Assembly (NCBI GenBank): GCA_030248215.1
Contig: JASANG010002241.1
Span: 62,001-126,000 of the forward strand
Source of the DNA: Enoplolaimus lenunculus
Taxonomy: Eukaryota; Nematoda; Enoplea; Enoplida; Thoracostomopsidae
Reading direction: 5' to 3'
DNA length: 64,000 bases
Shown here: positions 36,836 to 46,366 of the stretch, in pieces
How positions within the stretch are numbered: position 1 is the first letter of the stretch
How the letters are laid out: every line of letters starts with the position of its first letter
Notes under the pieces: model-generated
Database searches by the model: none
Seen by the model: only the letters and a program-made list of their open reading frames with translations
Told to the model about the DNA's origin: nothing
Translations under genes and position numbers: made by a program

Positions 36836-37122
36836 ATTTTAGTCTTGAACGTTTGCGTGGTAAAACCTCTGCTTATGATTCATTTAATCATTGCTGGGAT
36901 AGAAATTTTGAGTCTTGTAGTTACCGCAGTTTTCTCGTTTGAAAGAATATTACTAAACTAAGTGGGGATAGGTGTAACACATAGTTGATATTATGGCTAC
37001 TTATAGAAAACGAGGCCCATGTTAACTATATGGTTTCTGTCTACAAAGCTTGCTTAAGCCTTAAAGCCTAAACTTAAGCCTAAAGGTTTAGCATAAGCTT
37101 AATACTGATTCTGAGCTTCTGC

Positions 37123-37295
37123 ACTGCAAAAAATGGTGAGTCAAATTGGCTCTTTTCGAAATAGGCTTTTCCGGACAACACAAAGTGAGTCAAAATTCCA
37201 CTCCGCAAGAGTCAAATTCGATTCACTGAGTCGTTTTTTGCAGTGTAAGAGTCAAACGATTCACTGAGTCGTTTTTTGCAGTGTAAGAGTCAAAC
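37123..37295. mobile_element. MITE copy with duplicated right end
   Basis: The left end CACTGCAAAAAATGGTGAG and right end TTTTTTGCAGTG match the 17312-17519 family. The right end plus about 25 bases (TAAGAGTCAAAC, then TTCACTGAGTCG) is present twice in tandem. Confidence 0.75.
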
Positions 37296-37859
37296 AATCT
37301 GCCCGCCACCTAGTATATAGGCCCCTATAACATTGGACGAAAATGAGATATATTATTGGTTACGATGTTGAGACCTTTTCTTCTGTGATAATTATTTGTA
37401 TGCTTAAATAAAATAAACGTTGAAAAATTTTAAAAAGTTTTATTTTCTTAATATTGCGACAATGTCTATAGGACAGTTTCTGTCGACAATTTCAAATAAA
37501 TTCATTGTTAAGTTAACGCGGAAGCAAAAGATATAGAGCTAATATATTTTAATAGTAACAGTCACCCATAGGCAAAGTAACTATGTCTGAACAGTGAACC
37601 TTTGCTGACGATCTCGGCCCATGTAAAGATCAGGGACGGAATGATTTTCTGTTGAACTAGAAAAGAGTAAGCTTAAGTTTAGACTATTTTTTGCTTGGTT
37701 TAGGCAAAGGCTTAGGCTTAGGAATATACTCAATCTGACGCTTAGGCTTCGGCTTAGGCTTAGGCTTAGGAATATGCTTAGAATACTGTTTACCCATATT
37801 CTTTTTATTGGCCACGATCTCGATAGGTACATAGCCAGGCAGAAAAACTCGTTAAGTTT

Positions 37860-38129
37860 ATGATCCTCGCTCAACCCTCATTAAGAAAAATAACCATCAT
37901 TTACTACAAACCCGTGCCAGAGTACATACTTGTGGGTGAGCAAAATTTTACACAGAGTGCGCGTAGATATAGCAAAAATTTTATAAGCGAGGTTAAAATT
38001 TCCAAGCGAGGCAGAAATTTTTCTGTGGAAGCAAATTTTTTTCTATTGGAGGACTGGAACCCTTCGACCTTGGTTTCGTCTAGCTACTGGGCCAGTTTTA
38101 CTCGTATTTGCACAGAAAATGCTAGTTAA
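37860..38129 (+). other. Unassigned open frame of 89 codons
   Basis: The frame has a protein-like mix of residues (for example NFFLLEDWNPSTLVSSSYW) and lies about 1.9 kb upstream of the ionotropic receptor on the same strand. It could be an upstream exon of that gene, but no GT donor follows its end, so a separate small gene or chance is as likely. No family recognised. Confidence 0.2.
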
Positions 38130-38600
38130 CACTAAAATTAATCATTGAAATTAAATTCGAAGTACAATATTTACGCAAGCTTGAAACTTGATTCGTTTTA
38201 GATGTTTTTTGTGCCATTCTGATATTGTTTGGCAAGTTTAGCCGACGTACATATGGAACCGACTTGCGATAGTGATCGACATTAGCTTATACATAATTCG
38301 GCTCAAAATTTTGCCAGATCGAATTTTACCGCCGCATATTATATCCTGTTTATAGGTTCTAACTTTAAATTTGTGTAGGTATTAAAGTTTACAAGTTTAC
38401 CTACAAACGCAACTTTTTCAGTTTCAGCCATATATGATTTATAAAACTGGGTTGCTTTTCCGGAAAAAATACAACCCTAAAAATGATTTGCTTCCTTTTT
38501 TGATAATATTTTTCCGACCAACAGCCCAGATTTATAATACTTTGTACACTGTTTTTAGTATTTTCCTTTCAATGTCTATATAATCTATGTGTTTGTTTCT

Positions 38601-38769
38601 TTTCATATGAGATGTATTCTTGACGCTCGAGCCCGAGTAGGCTCTCACGTCTTGTTTAAATTTTGCACTGCGCATATATGATATAAATGTTAAACACTGC
38701 TCACAGTGTGTGTATTGCTCGTACATTATTGTACTTAGTTGCTCATAGTATACTCTATGAGTGAAAGGG
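38601..38769 (-). mobile_element. piggyBac-type MITE, left copy
   Basis: Read on the minus strand it begins CCCTTTCACTCATAGAG next to TTAA (38770-38773) and continues to CTCGAGCGTCAA and CATCTCATATGAAA. It is the inverted counterpart of 41802-42063. Its far end is diverged and no second TTAA could be set. Confidence 0.65.
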
Positions 38770-40051
38770 TTAATGATACAAAGAACGTTTTTTGATAAAT
38801 ATTTTTTTGCAAATTCTCCACTAGAATTTTTCGCTATGACGCTTTAAAATGTAACATTCCTACAGTCTGCAGCTGCACTAATGTTCTACAGCAAGAATTC
38901 AAACGAATTTCATTGTGTTGTTTTTCACGTAGTGTTACTAATCGTTGCATGTTTGAATATGGGCCAGTCCTATAAGGAAAGAAAGTTATCTAATGCCTAT
39001 CATGCATGATTCATGATCCAAACTTAACGCTTGCTTCGGTGTCTGAGCTAAATGCATTATGCAGTTTGGACATTTTTGTGTGCTGAAGATAGATGATGAT
39101 AAATTTTCTCTTCTCTCGTTCTGAAACTGAGCATTGGTGCGGCCTCTAGTAAGCGAAGCTACGAGTAACGCTTCAGCAGACGGCGAAAGCTGCAGTCGTA
39201 TTCTCGGCGCAGTGAATAGCACGGTGCTGTTGGGCTAGAGCTGCTAATTGGCTGCACAAATGCGCTACAGCAGTACACACGCTTCATTTTGGTTTGACAT
39301 AGCACTCAAACCTGTTTGCTAAAGTATGTAATAGAAAAAATACGAAAGCGAGTTGCAATTGGCTAATCTTTTGTTGCGTACGTACACTTGACAGAGGTCT
39401 TCAAAGACTGCTTCCAGCTCTCAACGGGAGGTGAAAAATATCGGAACCAGAGATGAACAAAATTTGCAGGAGCCGAAGCAGTAGTTGAAACAAAATTGCG
39501 TGGTCAAAGTAGCATTTAAGTTGGTAATTTTAAACAATATTCGTAATTTGGCTTATTTTAAGAAATCCCGACAAACAACTTCAAAAATTGTATCAAAACT
39601 TGAAGCCAGCCGCATCGAACGATGTATAATATATTCTTAAGTATGCAAAATTTTACTATCGAAATTGCTTGAACCTCCAAGAACTTGGTCTGAAAGACCT
39701 GATTCGAAATTCGGTTCAAATATCCGAAAAGGCCTCTCGGTGACAGGTTTGGCATTCGGACAAAAGTAGCTTGTTAAAAGTTTATGCTTGCAGCGATTTC
39801 TGATGGAAAACGCACGAATAGTGAACAAAGTTCGCGAACGAGGCGTGCGAGTAGCCAAACGCAATTTTAGTACTAAACCTTAATAGCAAAATTCTCGTTT
39901 TGATGTTTGTTGTGAGGCCACAAAACCTGAATGGTGGCCTCTTATATTATCCAATGGCTCTAATGTGATCCTCATCTAATTGTTCAAACAGACTTGATAT
40001 ATTTTGTTTAGAATAGCAACTTTTTAACAAATTACATACGTTTCGTTAGCG

Positions 40052-41419
40052 ATGCTCAAAGTGTTATATATGACATACTATGAGCCGCGGTTTATGCAGC
40101 CGGCATCGTACAAATATATCACAAACACCAGTACTTCACTGCGAACACATCCTTATCCGGGTTTCACAGCGGAAATTTTTCAAATTTTTTCAATATTTCT
40201 CAATGAACAATTTTTACCATGGTCAGTGCCAATTAACTGGACAAATGCGTCAGAATTAGCATCATCTGGTTTCGATTTATCTACCGATGATTTCACGCTG
40301 ACGTATGAACGGCTTCAATTTATGAGCTTTGTATTACCTCCTGTCTTGATACTTAATGACGCTTACTCAGTGCTACTACCAGTAGGGTCAGTTGGGGTGA
40401 AATTAGCCGTTACCGAACCCTTTCAGCCGGAAGTTTGGTGCTTATACGCGTTGTGCCTGTTTGGACTGTATCTGGTTACTGCAGTTCGGTTACTACTTTT
40501 TGATGACGAGGAACCAGTATGGTTTAATAAAAAGACTTCGCTAAGATTGAAGCAAAAACGATTTATTTGTTGTGCAATCGTTCGTTTCTTACCCAACGTT
40601 CTACATAACACACATTTCAAAAAACATACAACTGTTTCTCGAGCGAACAAGTTAAGTCGACCCAATGGTTGTTCCGGGACAAACAGGACATTCGGAGTAC
40701 GAGGTCAGAGTGGCGGTGTTTTATCCGCACCGTTGCTAGTACTTACATGGCTCGCTGGATCGTTTATTATCCTCCGTGCGTACCGGAGCCGTCTGCCAAA
40801 ATCGTTTACTCCCGACACAACCTTCTATACGCGAAAATATAGCACTCGCTCCGCGTTAGCAAGCCAAATATCAAGTACTCGCCCCAAATTGGCAGTCATT
40901 TCAAAATCATGGCAAGCGTACCTGTGGTGCAAAGAATCTCCTGAGCTCAAGCAGGTTCTTGACATCACTCATCCGGTTGATTTCCACGGTAATATCCAGC
41001 GCGCTCTACGATATTTGGAGCTCAACGCGAACGATTCAATATTGTTGCCCGAAGAATCGAGTTATTTTTCGTATTTTTTCTACAAAAACCGTCGTTTGAG
41101 CACTGACCGGCTATCGATAACTATGCAACGTTCACCAACGGTTTTGTCGTCGTTTTTTTATTTGAAACAACTAAAACGACTTCATCGGCTTAATTCGATT
41201 CAAAATCGACTTCACGATATGGGAATTTACAACCATTTACTACGAAAATATCATATACGATTGAAAGAGCGAAAGGTACGAACTACGCTCGATACTCAGT
41301 CTACGTTCCGAGCGGTAATACAGCTCTGGTTGGAATGTGGCATTCCGATATCGGTGGTTGCGTTGGTCGCCGAGCTGATGTTCGGTTCAAGATTTTGCGT
41401 TCAACTCCAAGACCACTGA
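40052..41419 (+). CDS. Divergent ionotropic receptor (IR/iGluR family), single exon
   Basis: A 455-residue ligand-gated cation-channel subunit of the ionotropic glutamate receptor fold, most like protostome chemosensory IRs, which act at the plasma membrane of sensory cells. Order seen: S1 ligand-binding half (1-120), M1 (about 129-150), a long polar pore-region loop rich in Lys and Arg (151-222), M3 (about 224-244, then RAYRSRLPKSFT in the place of the conserved M3 motif), S2 half (about 250-420) and M4 (about 422-444). FTLTYERLQFMSF aligns with the iGluR LTITLVREEVIDF block, and R87 keeps the ligand-binding arginine. There is no amino-terminal domain, as in most divergent IRs. The frame is open back to 40028 and TTAG precedes the ATG region, so an upstream exon is possible; the M2/pore helix is unclear. 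Piled-up basic residues in the pore loop are odd and may mean unusual permeation or decay. Confidence 0.75.
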   Translation: MLKVLYMTYYEPRFMQPASYKYITNTSTSLRTHPYPGFTAEIFQIFSIFLNEQFLPWSVPINWTNASELASSGFDLSTDDFTLTYERLQFMSFVLPPVLILNDAYSVLLPVGSVGVKLAVTEPFQPEVWCLYALCLFGLYLVTAVRLLLFDDEEPVWFNKKTSLRLKQKRFICCAIVRFLPNVLHNTHFKKHTTVSRANKLSRPNGCSGTNRTFGVRGQSGGVLSAPLLVLTWLAGSFIILRAYRSRLPKSFTPDTTFYTRKYSTRSALASQISSTRPKLAVISKSWQAYLWCKESPELKQVLDITHPVDFHGNIQRALRYLELNANDSILLPEESSYFSYFFYKNRRLSTDRLSITMQRSPTVLSSFFYLKQLKRLHRLNSIQNRLHDMGIYNHLLRKYHIRLKERKVRTTLDTQSTFRAVIQLWLECGIPISVVALVAELMFGSRFCVQLQDH

Positions 41420-41801
41420 CTTGGTTTGATCGACCTGTTGACATTGGATCAGTGTTTGATTCTTTTTCGTTTTCGGTGTAAATCGGTGTCTGTTTCTGTT
41501 AATACAGAAGCACCAAAAATTGCGTTGATGTTTAATTTCGGGTGCAATTTGTATTTTTTTATAAATTTTTGCTCAGCAGGAAAACGGGACACCGTTAAAA
41601 TCAACATGGAGCCATCCGATAGAACCATTTGCAGATTGAATTGACGATATTTCAACTTTATTTATATATTGCACTTAAATACAAAAATAATGTAAGATGT
41701 TAAAAGTATACAAAAGTTTTATACTTTAAAACAAAATTAAAAAAGGAGTGAAGATTTGTGTTATTTCTAAGACATATTTTTCGGTCTGGTCAAAACATTA
41801 A

Positions 41802-42063
41802 CCCTTTAACTCATAGAGTATACTATGAGCAACTAAATACAAGTAATATATGAGCAACACAGACTGTGAGCAGTGTTTAATAATTCTAACATATATATGC
41901 AGTGCAAAATCTCTACAAGACGTGAGAGCCCCATCGGGCTCGAGCGTCAACCTCCTATAGCTTAGTGCTCATCGTAAACGCCTCCCACCCGAGAGACTTG
42001 GGATAGAATCTTACCTTGAAAGTGCATCTCATATGAAATTGAAAATATTCATGTGAGAAACGG
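41802..42063 (+). mobile_element. piggyBac-type MITE, right copy
   Basis: This 262-bp unit is flanked by TTAA on both sides (41798-41801 and 42064-42067). It begins CCCTTTAACTCATAGAG and ends GTGAGAAACGG, a weak inverted match. CCC next to TTAA is the hallmark of piggyBac ends. It contains a 20-30 base segment, ACGCCTCCCACCCGAGA, also present at 13085-13101. Confidence 0.75.
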
Positions 42064-42182
42064 TTAACTAAACAATAATTTTAACTAAGGATCGCCTTGT
42101 CAGAACTCACGGTCGGAACGCGGTCTTTCCTTGAGGAACTGCGAATATAGTTGGTTTTTAACCTTAATTTCTCCGAAGGACA

Positions 42183-42248
42183 TGGCCACGCCAGGAATCG
42201 AACCTCGGACCTCTCGCTCGCGCGCGCTGCCCATTGCACCACGCGGCC
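42183..42248 (-). ncRNA. tRNA-like sequence, probable SINE head
   Basis: Minus-strand GGCCGCG and CGTGGCC form a seven-pair acceptor stem. TGGTGCAATGGGCAG resembles an A box and GAGGTTCGATTCC a B box. The head is nearly that of 20613-20684 but is six bases shorter in the anticodon region and lacks a proper T-stem. It probably comes from a tRNA-derived SINE. Confidence 0.55.
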
Positions 42249-42851
42249 GATATCATAAATTTCCTCTTGTGCGATACGTGCACTAGTATGTATGCGTCTT
42301 AACATTACACAGTCTGCACATACACAAGCTACGCCGCATAAACCCACACGCCTGAACCAAAGATCAATTGAATATTGTTGGTCTTTTGCGCCTAGTAAAA
42401 ACGGTTTAAAATGTAATTAAACCTGTGATATTTCTTATTCTGATACCTAAAATTAAATTTTAACCTTACACCAATTACAAGTTGATTAGCGCAACCACGC
42501 TGAACGTAGCTAAGCTTAAATTAGGCAACAAATTTAAACTAAACTTATTCGGCAAAGTTTTAGCACCGTTCAGGATCGCAACCCTGAGCAGTGTAATTAA
42601 TAAAACATTACTCCATGGTCATCTGAATTCCGTTTGCGCACGAAATCTTTCCGAGCATTCCGTAATGTGTATTCTGTTTAGAAAAATTTTAAACGCCTAA
42701 AATTGAACCAGATTTGTCTTAATTGTTTTTTAATTGCACTATTTTTCTCACAGTTGAAAAACGCAATATATATATTCATACATACAAATTTATCACATTT
42801 TAAGCATTTCCAATGCATAATAACAAAGTTCGTGTAAATTAAACTTAGATA

Positions 42852-43285
42852 CTGTAGTGAACCGAATAAGAGGAGGAAGACTGATATTTAGGTCGCCTCT
42901 TCAAAGGATAACCCCTGTTATTTGGTTACCAACTGATATTTATTTTTAACCCACCCACCGCCACACTTAGTTACTGATATGTATCCGCTAGTGTAACTAT
43001 CCGTTGAATAACGCGTTTATTTGTCTTGTATCAAAAGCTTGAGCGATAATGTAAGGTTATACTTAGGAATGTACTTTCAAAACTTAGGCATGGCTTAAAG
43101 TTTCGAACTCAACTTTATTTCGTCCTGGATTCATTTACGCACTATAATTTAGGATAGTTGACATTTATGGACTCTAATAAGGTTTAGGGACTCTATCCGC
43201 TTACAGACTGTTTATAGGGATACGAACTCCTGTTGACTAGGACTCAAAATGGGAACGCTTCCCTCTTCTATTCGAATCACTGCAG
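42852..43285 (-). mobile_element. Whole TA-flanked MITE, reverse orientation
   Basis: This 434-bp copy with ends CTGTAGTGAACCGAATAAG and ATTCGAATCACTGCAG is flanked by TA (42850-42851 and 43286-43287). It runs opposite to the copies at 12149, 22391 and 60597. It sits about 270 bases beyond the end of the propeller gene. Confidence 0.9.
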
Positions 43286-43481
43286 TACAGTTCAGGCTTT
43301 AGTAACGCCGTCACCTTGAAAGTTCATGACAGGTCTAAGTCATCTCAATGTCTAGAACATCACCCCATAACATTTTTCTCCAATATTGTTTTTCTGTGTG
43401 CCAAATCCACAGTTTCCACATATATCTTCCAAGTTGTTCATTCACAGGCAACTTCAGACTTTTCGTCACTACATCGCAATG

Positions 43482-43487
43482 TTTATT
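43482..43487 (-). promoter_or_regulatory. Poly(A) signal of the propeller gene
   Basis: AATAAA on the minus strand lies 75 bases beyond the stop codon, a normal place for the cleavage signal of this gene. Confidence 0.55.
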
Positions 43488-43561
43488 GAATAATTTGAAT
43501 TTTCAATTTGAAAAAAACAGGCTTTTTCGTAATTTAAATTTTTTCACATTTCAAATGTTAT

Positions 43562-46366
43562 TCAAACGTATCGAAATACTTTAATTTTCGCTTCTATATA
43601 GTCAACCGCGTACAGATATCCGTCTCCAGCGGCGATATCTGACCACAGTGTATCCGCATTTTCACCGACAGCTTCCAAAAACTCACCATCTCGACTAAAA
43701 ATATCGAGAACTCCATGCCCGCGACGCACCACAAGGACATTATCCGCGGCGTCGTGGCTGATTCCTACTGCGTACGCGATCCCAGGTGGAGGTTCCAGCA
43801 CGTATGCCAAGATGCCTTGTTTATCAAAAACGTACACACCATCTTGACACGATACAAAAATGACATTGCTAGAGTTCAGCGATAGAAAATTACAATCTCC
43901 ACCGCGCTTACTAGGGATTCGAATCGAACCAAGAGGACGTAACTCTTGATCATAGACGTGAACCACATCGTGGGACCGTGGAAGTACAAATATTTCGTCC
44001 AGTGTCGACACCGCTACACCCTTAGTCGCGTAGGGTAACGTGATTGATTTGACCAGTTGGCCTGCGGCGTTCATTTTACTGAGACGCTTTTGGCGGCCCT
44101 GCCCCAAAACCATATCGCCTGTTGAAAGCACTGCAATATCGTAAATACTACAGCCAGGGCACCGGTACTCACGTAGGGTCTGTAAATCCGGCGTGGTGAG
44201 CACGCTGATTTTCCCGGTTTGATACGACGGAACGTAAAGGTAGCCTTCTCGAAACGTGATGCCGACAACTTTACCGAAATTTTGTAAAACTTTCTGATCA
44301 CCTTCGTCTGTTTCATCAGCCACGTTCTCTATTGAGCTTGGTGCGCCAATTTCTTGAGATTTAGAAAGATCTGAAATTGGTGATAATTTATATTTTAGAA
44401 ATTTTAAATAAAAATGTTTGTTTTACATTCCATTACAACAAGCTTTAATGCATACCTAATGGATTCTAATAATAAATTAAAGTTTGGAATACGCTTAGGC
44501 TTACAATTAGGTTTAACGTTAGACTATAGACTTAGGAATGCTGCTTAAAACCATATGGGTGGAAGCTATATGTTGCCTTAAAACGCCTTCTATCTGAATA
44601 ATATAACTGTTGAATGGATCGTTCAAACGTGCCCATTTTTTATGGTTTGCTGGTAGTTTGAAGTTGTTTGTTTGACTTTGCGGTTAATTCATTCAATTGA
44701 GAAAAAATTTAGAAGTTGCGAAAGTTTACTTCAACAGAAACAGTATTTTTAATTTAGTTTAAAGAATAATTAATTTCAACATCTTACGTACGCAATAATG
44801 CTGTCCAATTTAACCTTAAACTAGGTGACATATCCCTGCTTACAAAGTCAGAACTTTTTTGTCGTCTATTAATTTGTAGTTGAGAAGAACTTAAATAGCA
44901 TCACCGAGTTGAGGTAATTGTTAGTGTGTCATTCAAAGCTAAACAAAAACTTAAGCATAACCCAAAGTACAAGTTTAATGTTAAAAATAATTTATGCCAA
45001 ATTAGAATCATTTTAATTTGAAAACTGTGTGTGAATGTGCCCAGATGTCGCAAGGGCTACACTTCTTACCTGTCTTATTCTTCAACTCATTGCTATTCAA
45101 AATTTCTTCGGTCAAGTCCACCTTTTGTTCGCTGGCTGATCCTTGAAGGACAGGAGCCGGTTGAGTCACTGCGTCTTGGCCATACGCAGTATTCGTGATC
45201 TGATTGGTCGGAACAACTGGCTCAGTCTTTGGCAAGCTGTATCCATGAGACAATTCTGTTGCGTTTTTTGGGTTCACCTCTGGAGTACGATCTTTCACTT
45301 CAGCATTTGGCACATTCGGGACCTCGACAGCAGGGTACGATACTTGCCCAGGAATGGCTTTTTCGGTTTGAGTGGGCAACGTAGGATTGACATGTGACGG
45401 TAGCATAAATTTTGGAGGGGTTGATGGTGGGTCGATTTCAAGAACGCTGTTGTCGTTATTTTCTTTTAGAATTTCTTGCGTCTCGGATGCGATTGACAGT
45501 TTTGCAAGCTCAGGATCTGCTCCTTAGAAAACACAGAATAATGGATTAAACGAAAATGTTAATCAGAATAAGGCACCGGCTACACAATTCAACCTACGAT
45601 GTAAATAAACTGGTAATTTTTCGCCGGGTGGAATGGGCATCAAATTAACACTGGCTGGGAACTTTAACCGGTCTGGGGGTTGAAATTTTTCAACTCACAT
45701 AGTTCAACATGAGAATGTTGTACGGGATCTCCATTGAGATCCCTGACTGGCATCCCCGGCATGGGGATCCTCCCAAAAATTTTCTGCTAGTTGGGGTGGT
45801 TGGAGTTAAAAATCTTACCGTTATGACATTCCTAGACGGTGCCTGCCAAATCGAAATCTTGACTAAGCCATAAATTTCAGCAACGCAAAAAACTACCATT
45901 TGTTTCTAAAAACAACCTAAAATTGATCCAATAACCAATGAAAACCTTATAACTTACGTATCAAATTTGGTCCGCCTACGTTGCTGCTAACAGTGGTTCC
46001 ATTTGGCAATATTGTAAGCCCGTCATAAGGTCTGAGAGGTTTCAGTTTGTTGCCGTGCGTTCGATCGTAGAATTTTTCGGCGACTGCTCTATTGAATCGT
46101 GGTTTAAGAGCAAAAAATGCGCCCATTGAAAGCGCTCCGAGCAGTCCCAACCCCGCGATTAACAAAAATGTCAACGCAACATTGTTGAGCAACACAGGCC
46201 GTGATATACAACATCGGAAACGTGAAGATTTTGCTGAATTTTTCTTGAGTTCACCTGAACATGAAAATGGATAGTAACGGTAGCCGCCGTAAAAAGGCCC
46301 ACCCAGCGACGCGCTTAGGTGAGGGTTTGCGCCCGTCTGGTAGAACGGAACTGAGTAGTAGTCCAT
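43562..46366 (-). CDS. Single-pass membrane protein with NHL-type beta-propeller
   Basis: Three minus-strand exons, 46366-45958, 45522-45070 and 44370-43562, join in frame (phase 1 at both introns; donors GTAAGT and GTAAGA) to give 556 residues. Residues 1-58 are a Tyr/Gly-rich head (SLGGPFYGGYRYYPFSC) ending in basic and cysteine residues. Residues about 59-86 are one hydrophobic span. About 90-300 is a Pro/Thr/Asn-rich, probably unfolded linker. Residues about 305-555 form a repeated beta-rich region with blade-like units (GITFREGYLYVPSYQTGKI, DIAVLSTGDMVLGQGRQKRL, GVAVSTLDEIFVLPRSHDVV, AAGDGYLYAVDYIEAKIKVF) typical of NHL/SMP-30 six-bladed propellers. A short head before one span suggests type II topology with the propeller outside the cell. 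I do not recognise a named family. Its role is unknown; propellers of this kind usually bind a partner. Confidence 0.8.
45724..45743. repeat. Hairpin in intron 1 of the propeller gene
   Basis: GGGATCTC and GAGATCCC flank a CATT loop. The surrounding CCCCGGCATGGGGATCC and GGTTGAAATTTTTCAAC are further short palindromes. Sequence around it resembles the C-rich repeat at about 11700-12110, so this is probably a mobile repeat in the intron. Confidence 0.5.

Larger units (their letters stand above)
35932..40027. other. Intergenic DNA between carboxypeptidase and receptor
   Basis: It holds a five-unit tandem array (36625-36835), a MITE fragment (37123-37295), degenerate CCTAAG/CTTAGG tracts at about 36370-36445, 37050-37105 and 37690-37790, and a piggyBac-type MITE copy (38601-38769). 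Apart from the uncertain frame at 37860-38129, no gene is supported. Confidence 0.5.

Noticed and set aside
40423-40665. Minus-strand 80-codon ORF over the receptor gene
   Set aside because: It is an antisense shadow of the 455-codon receptor frame, which has clear family motifs.
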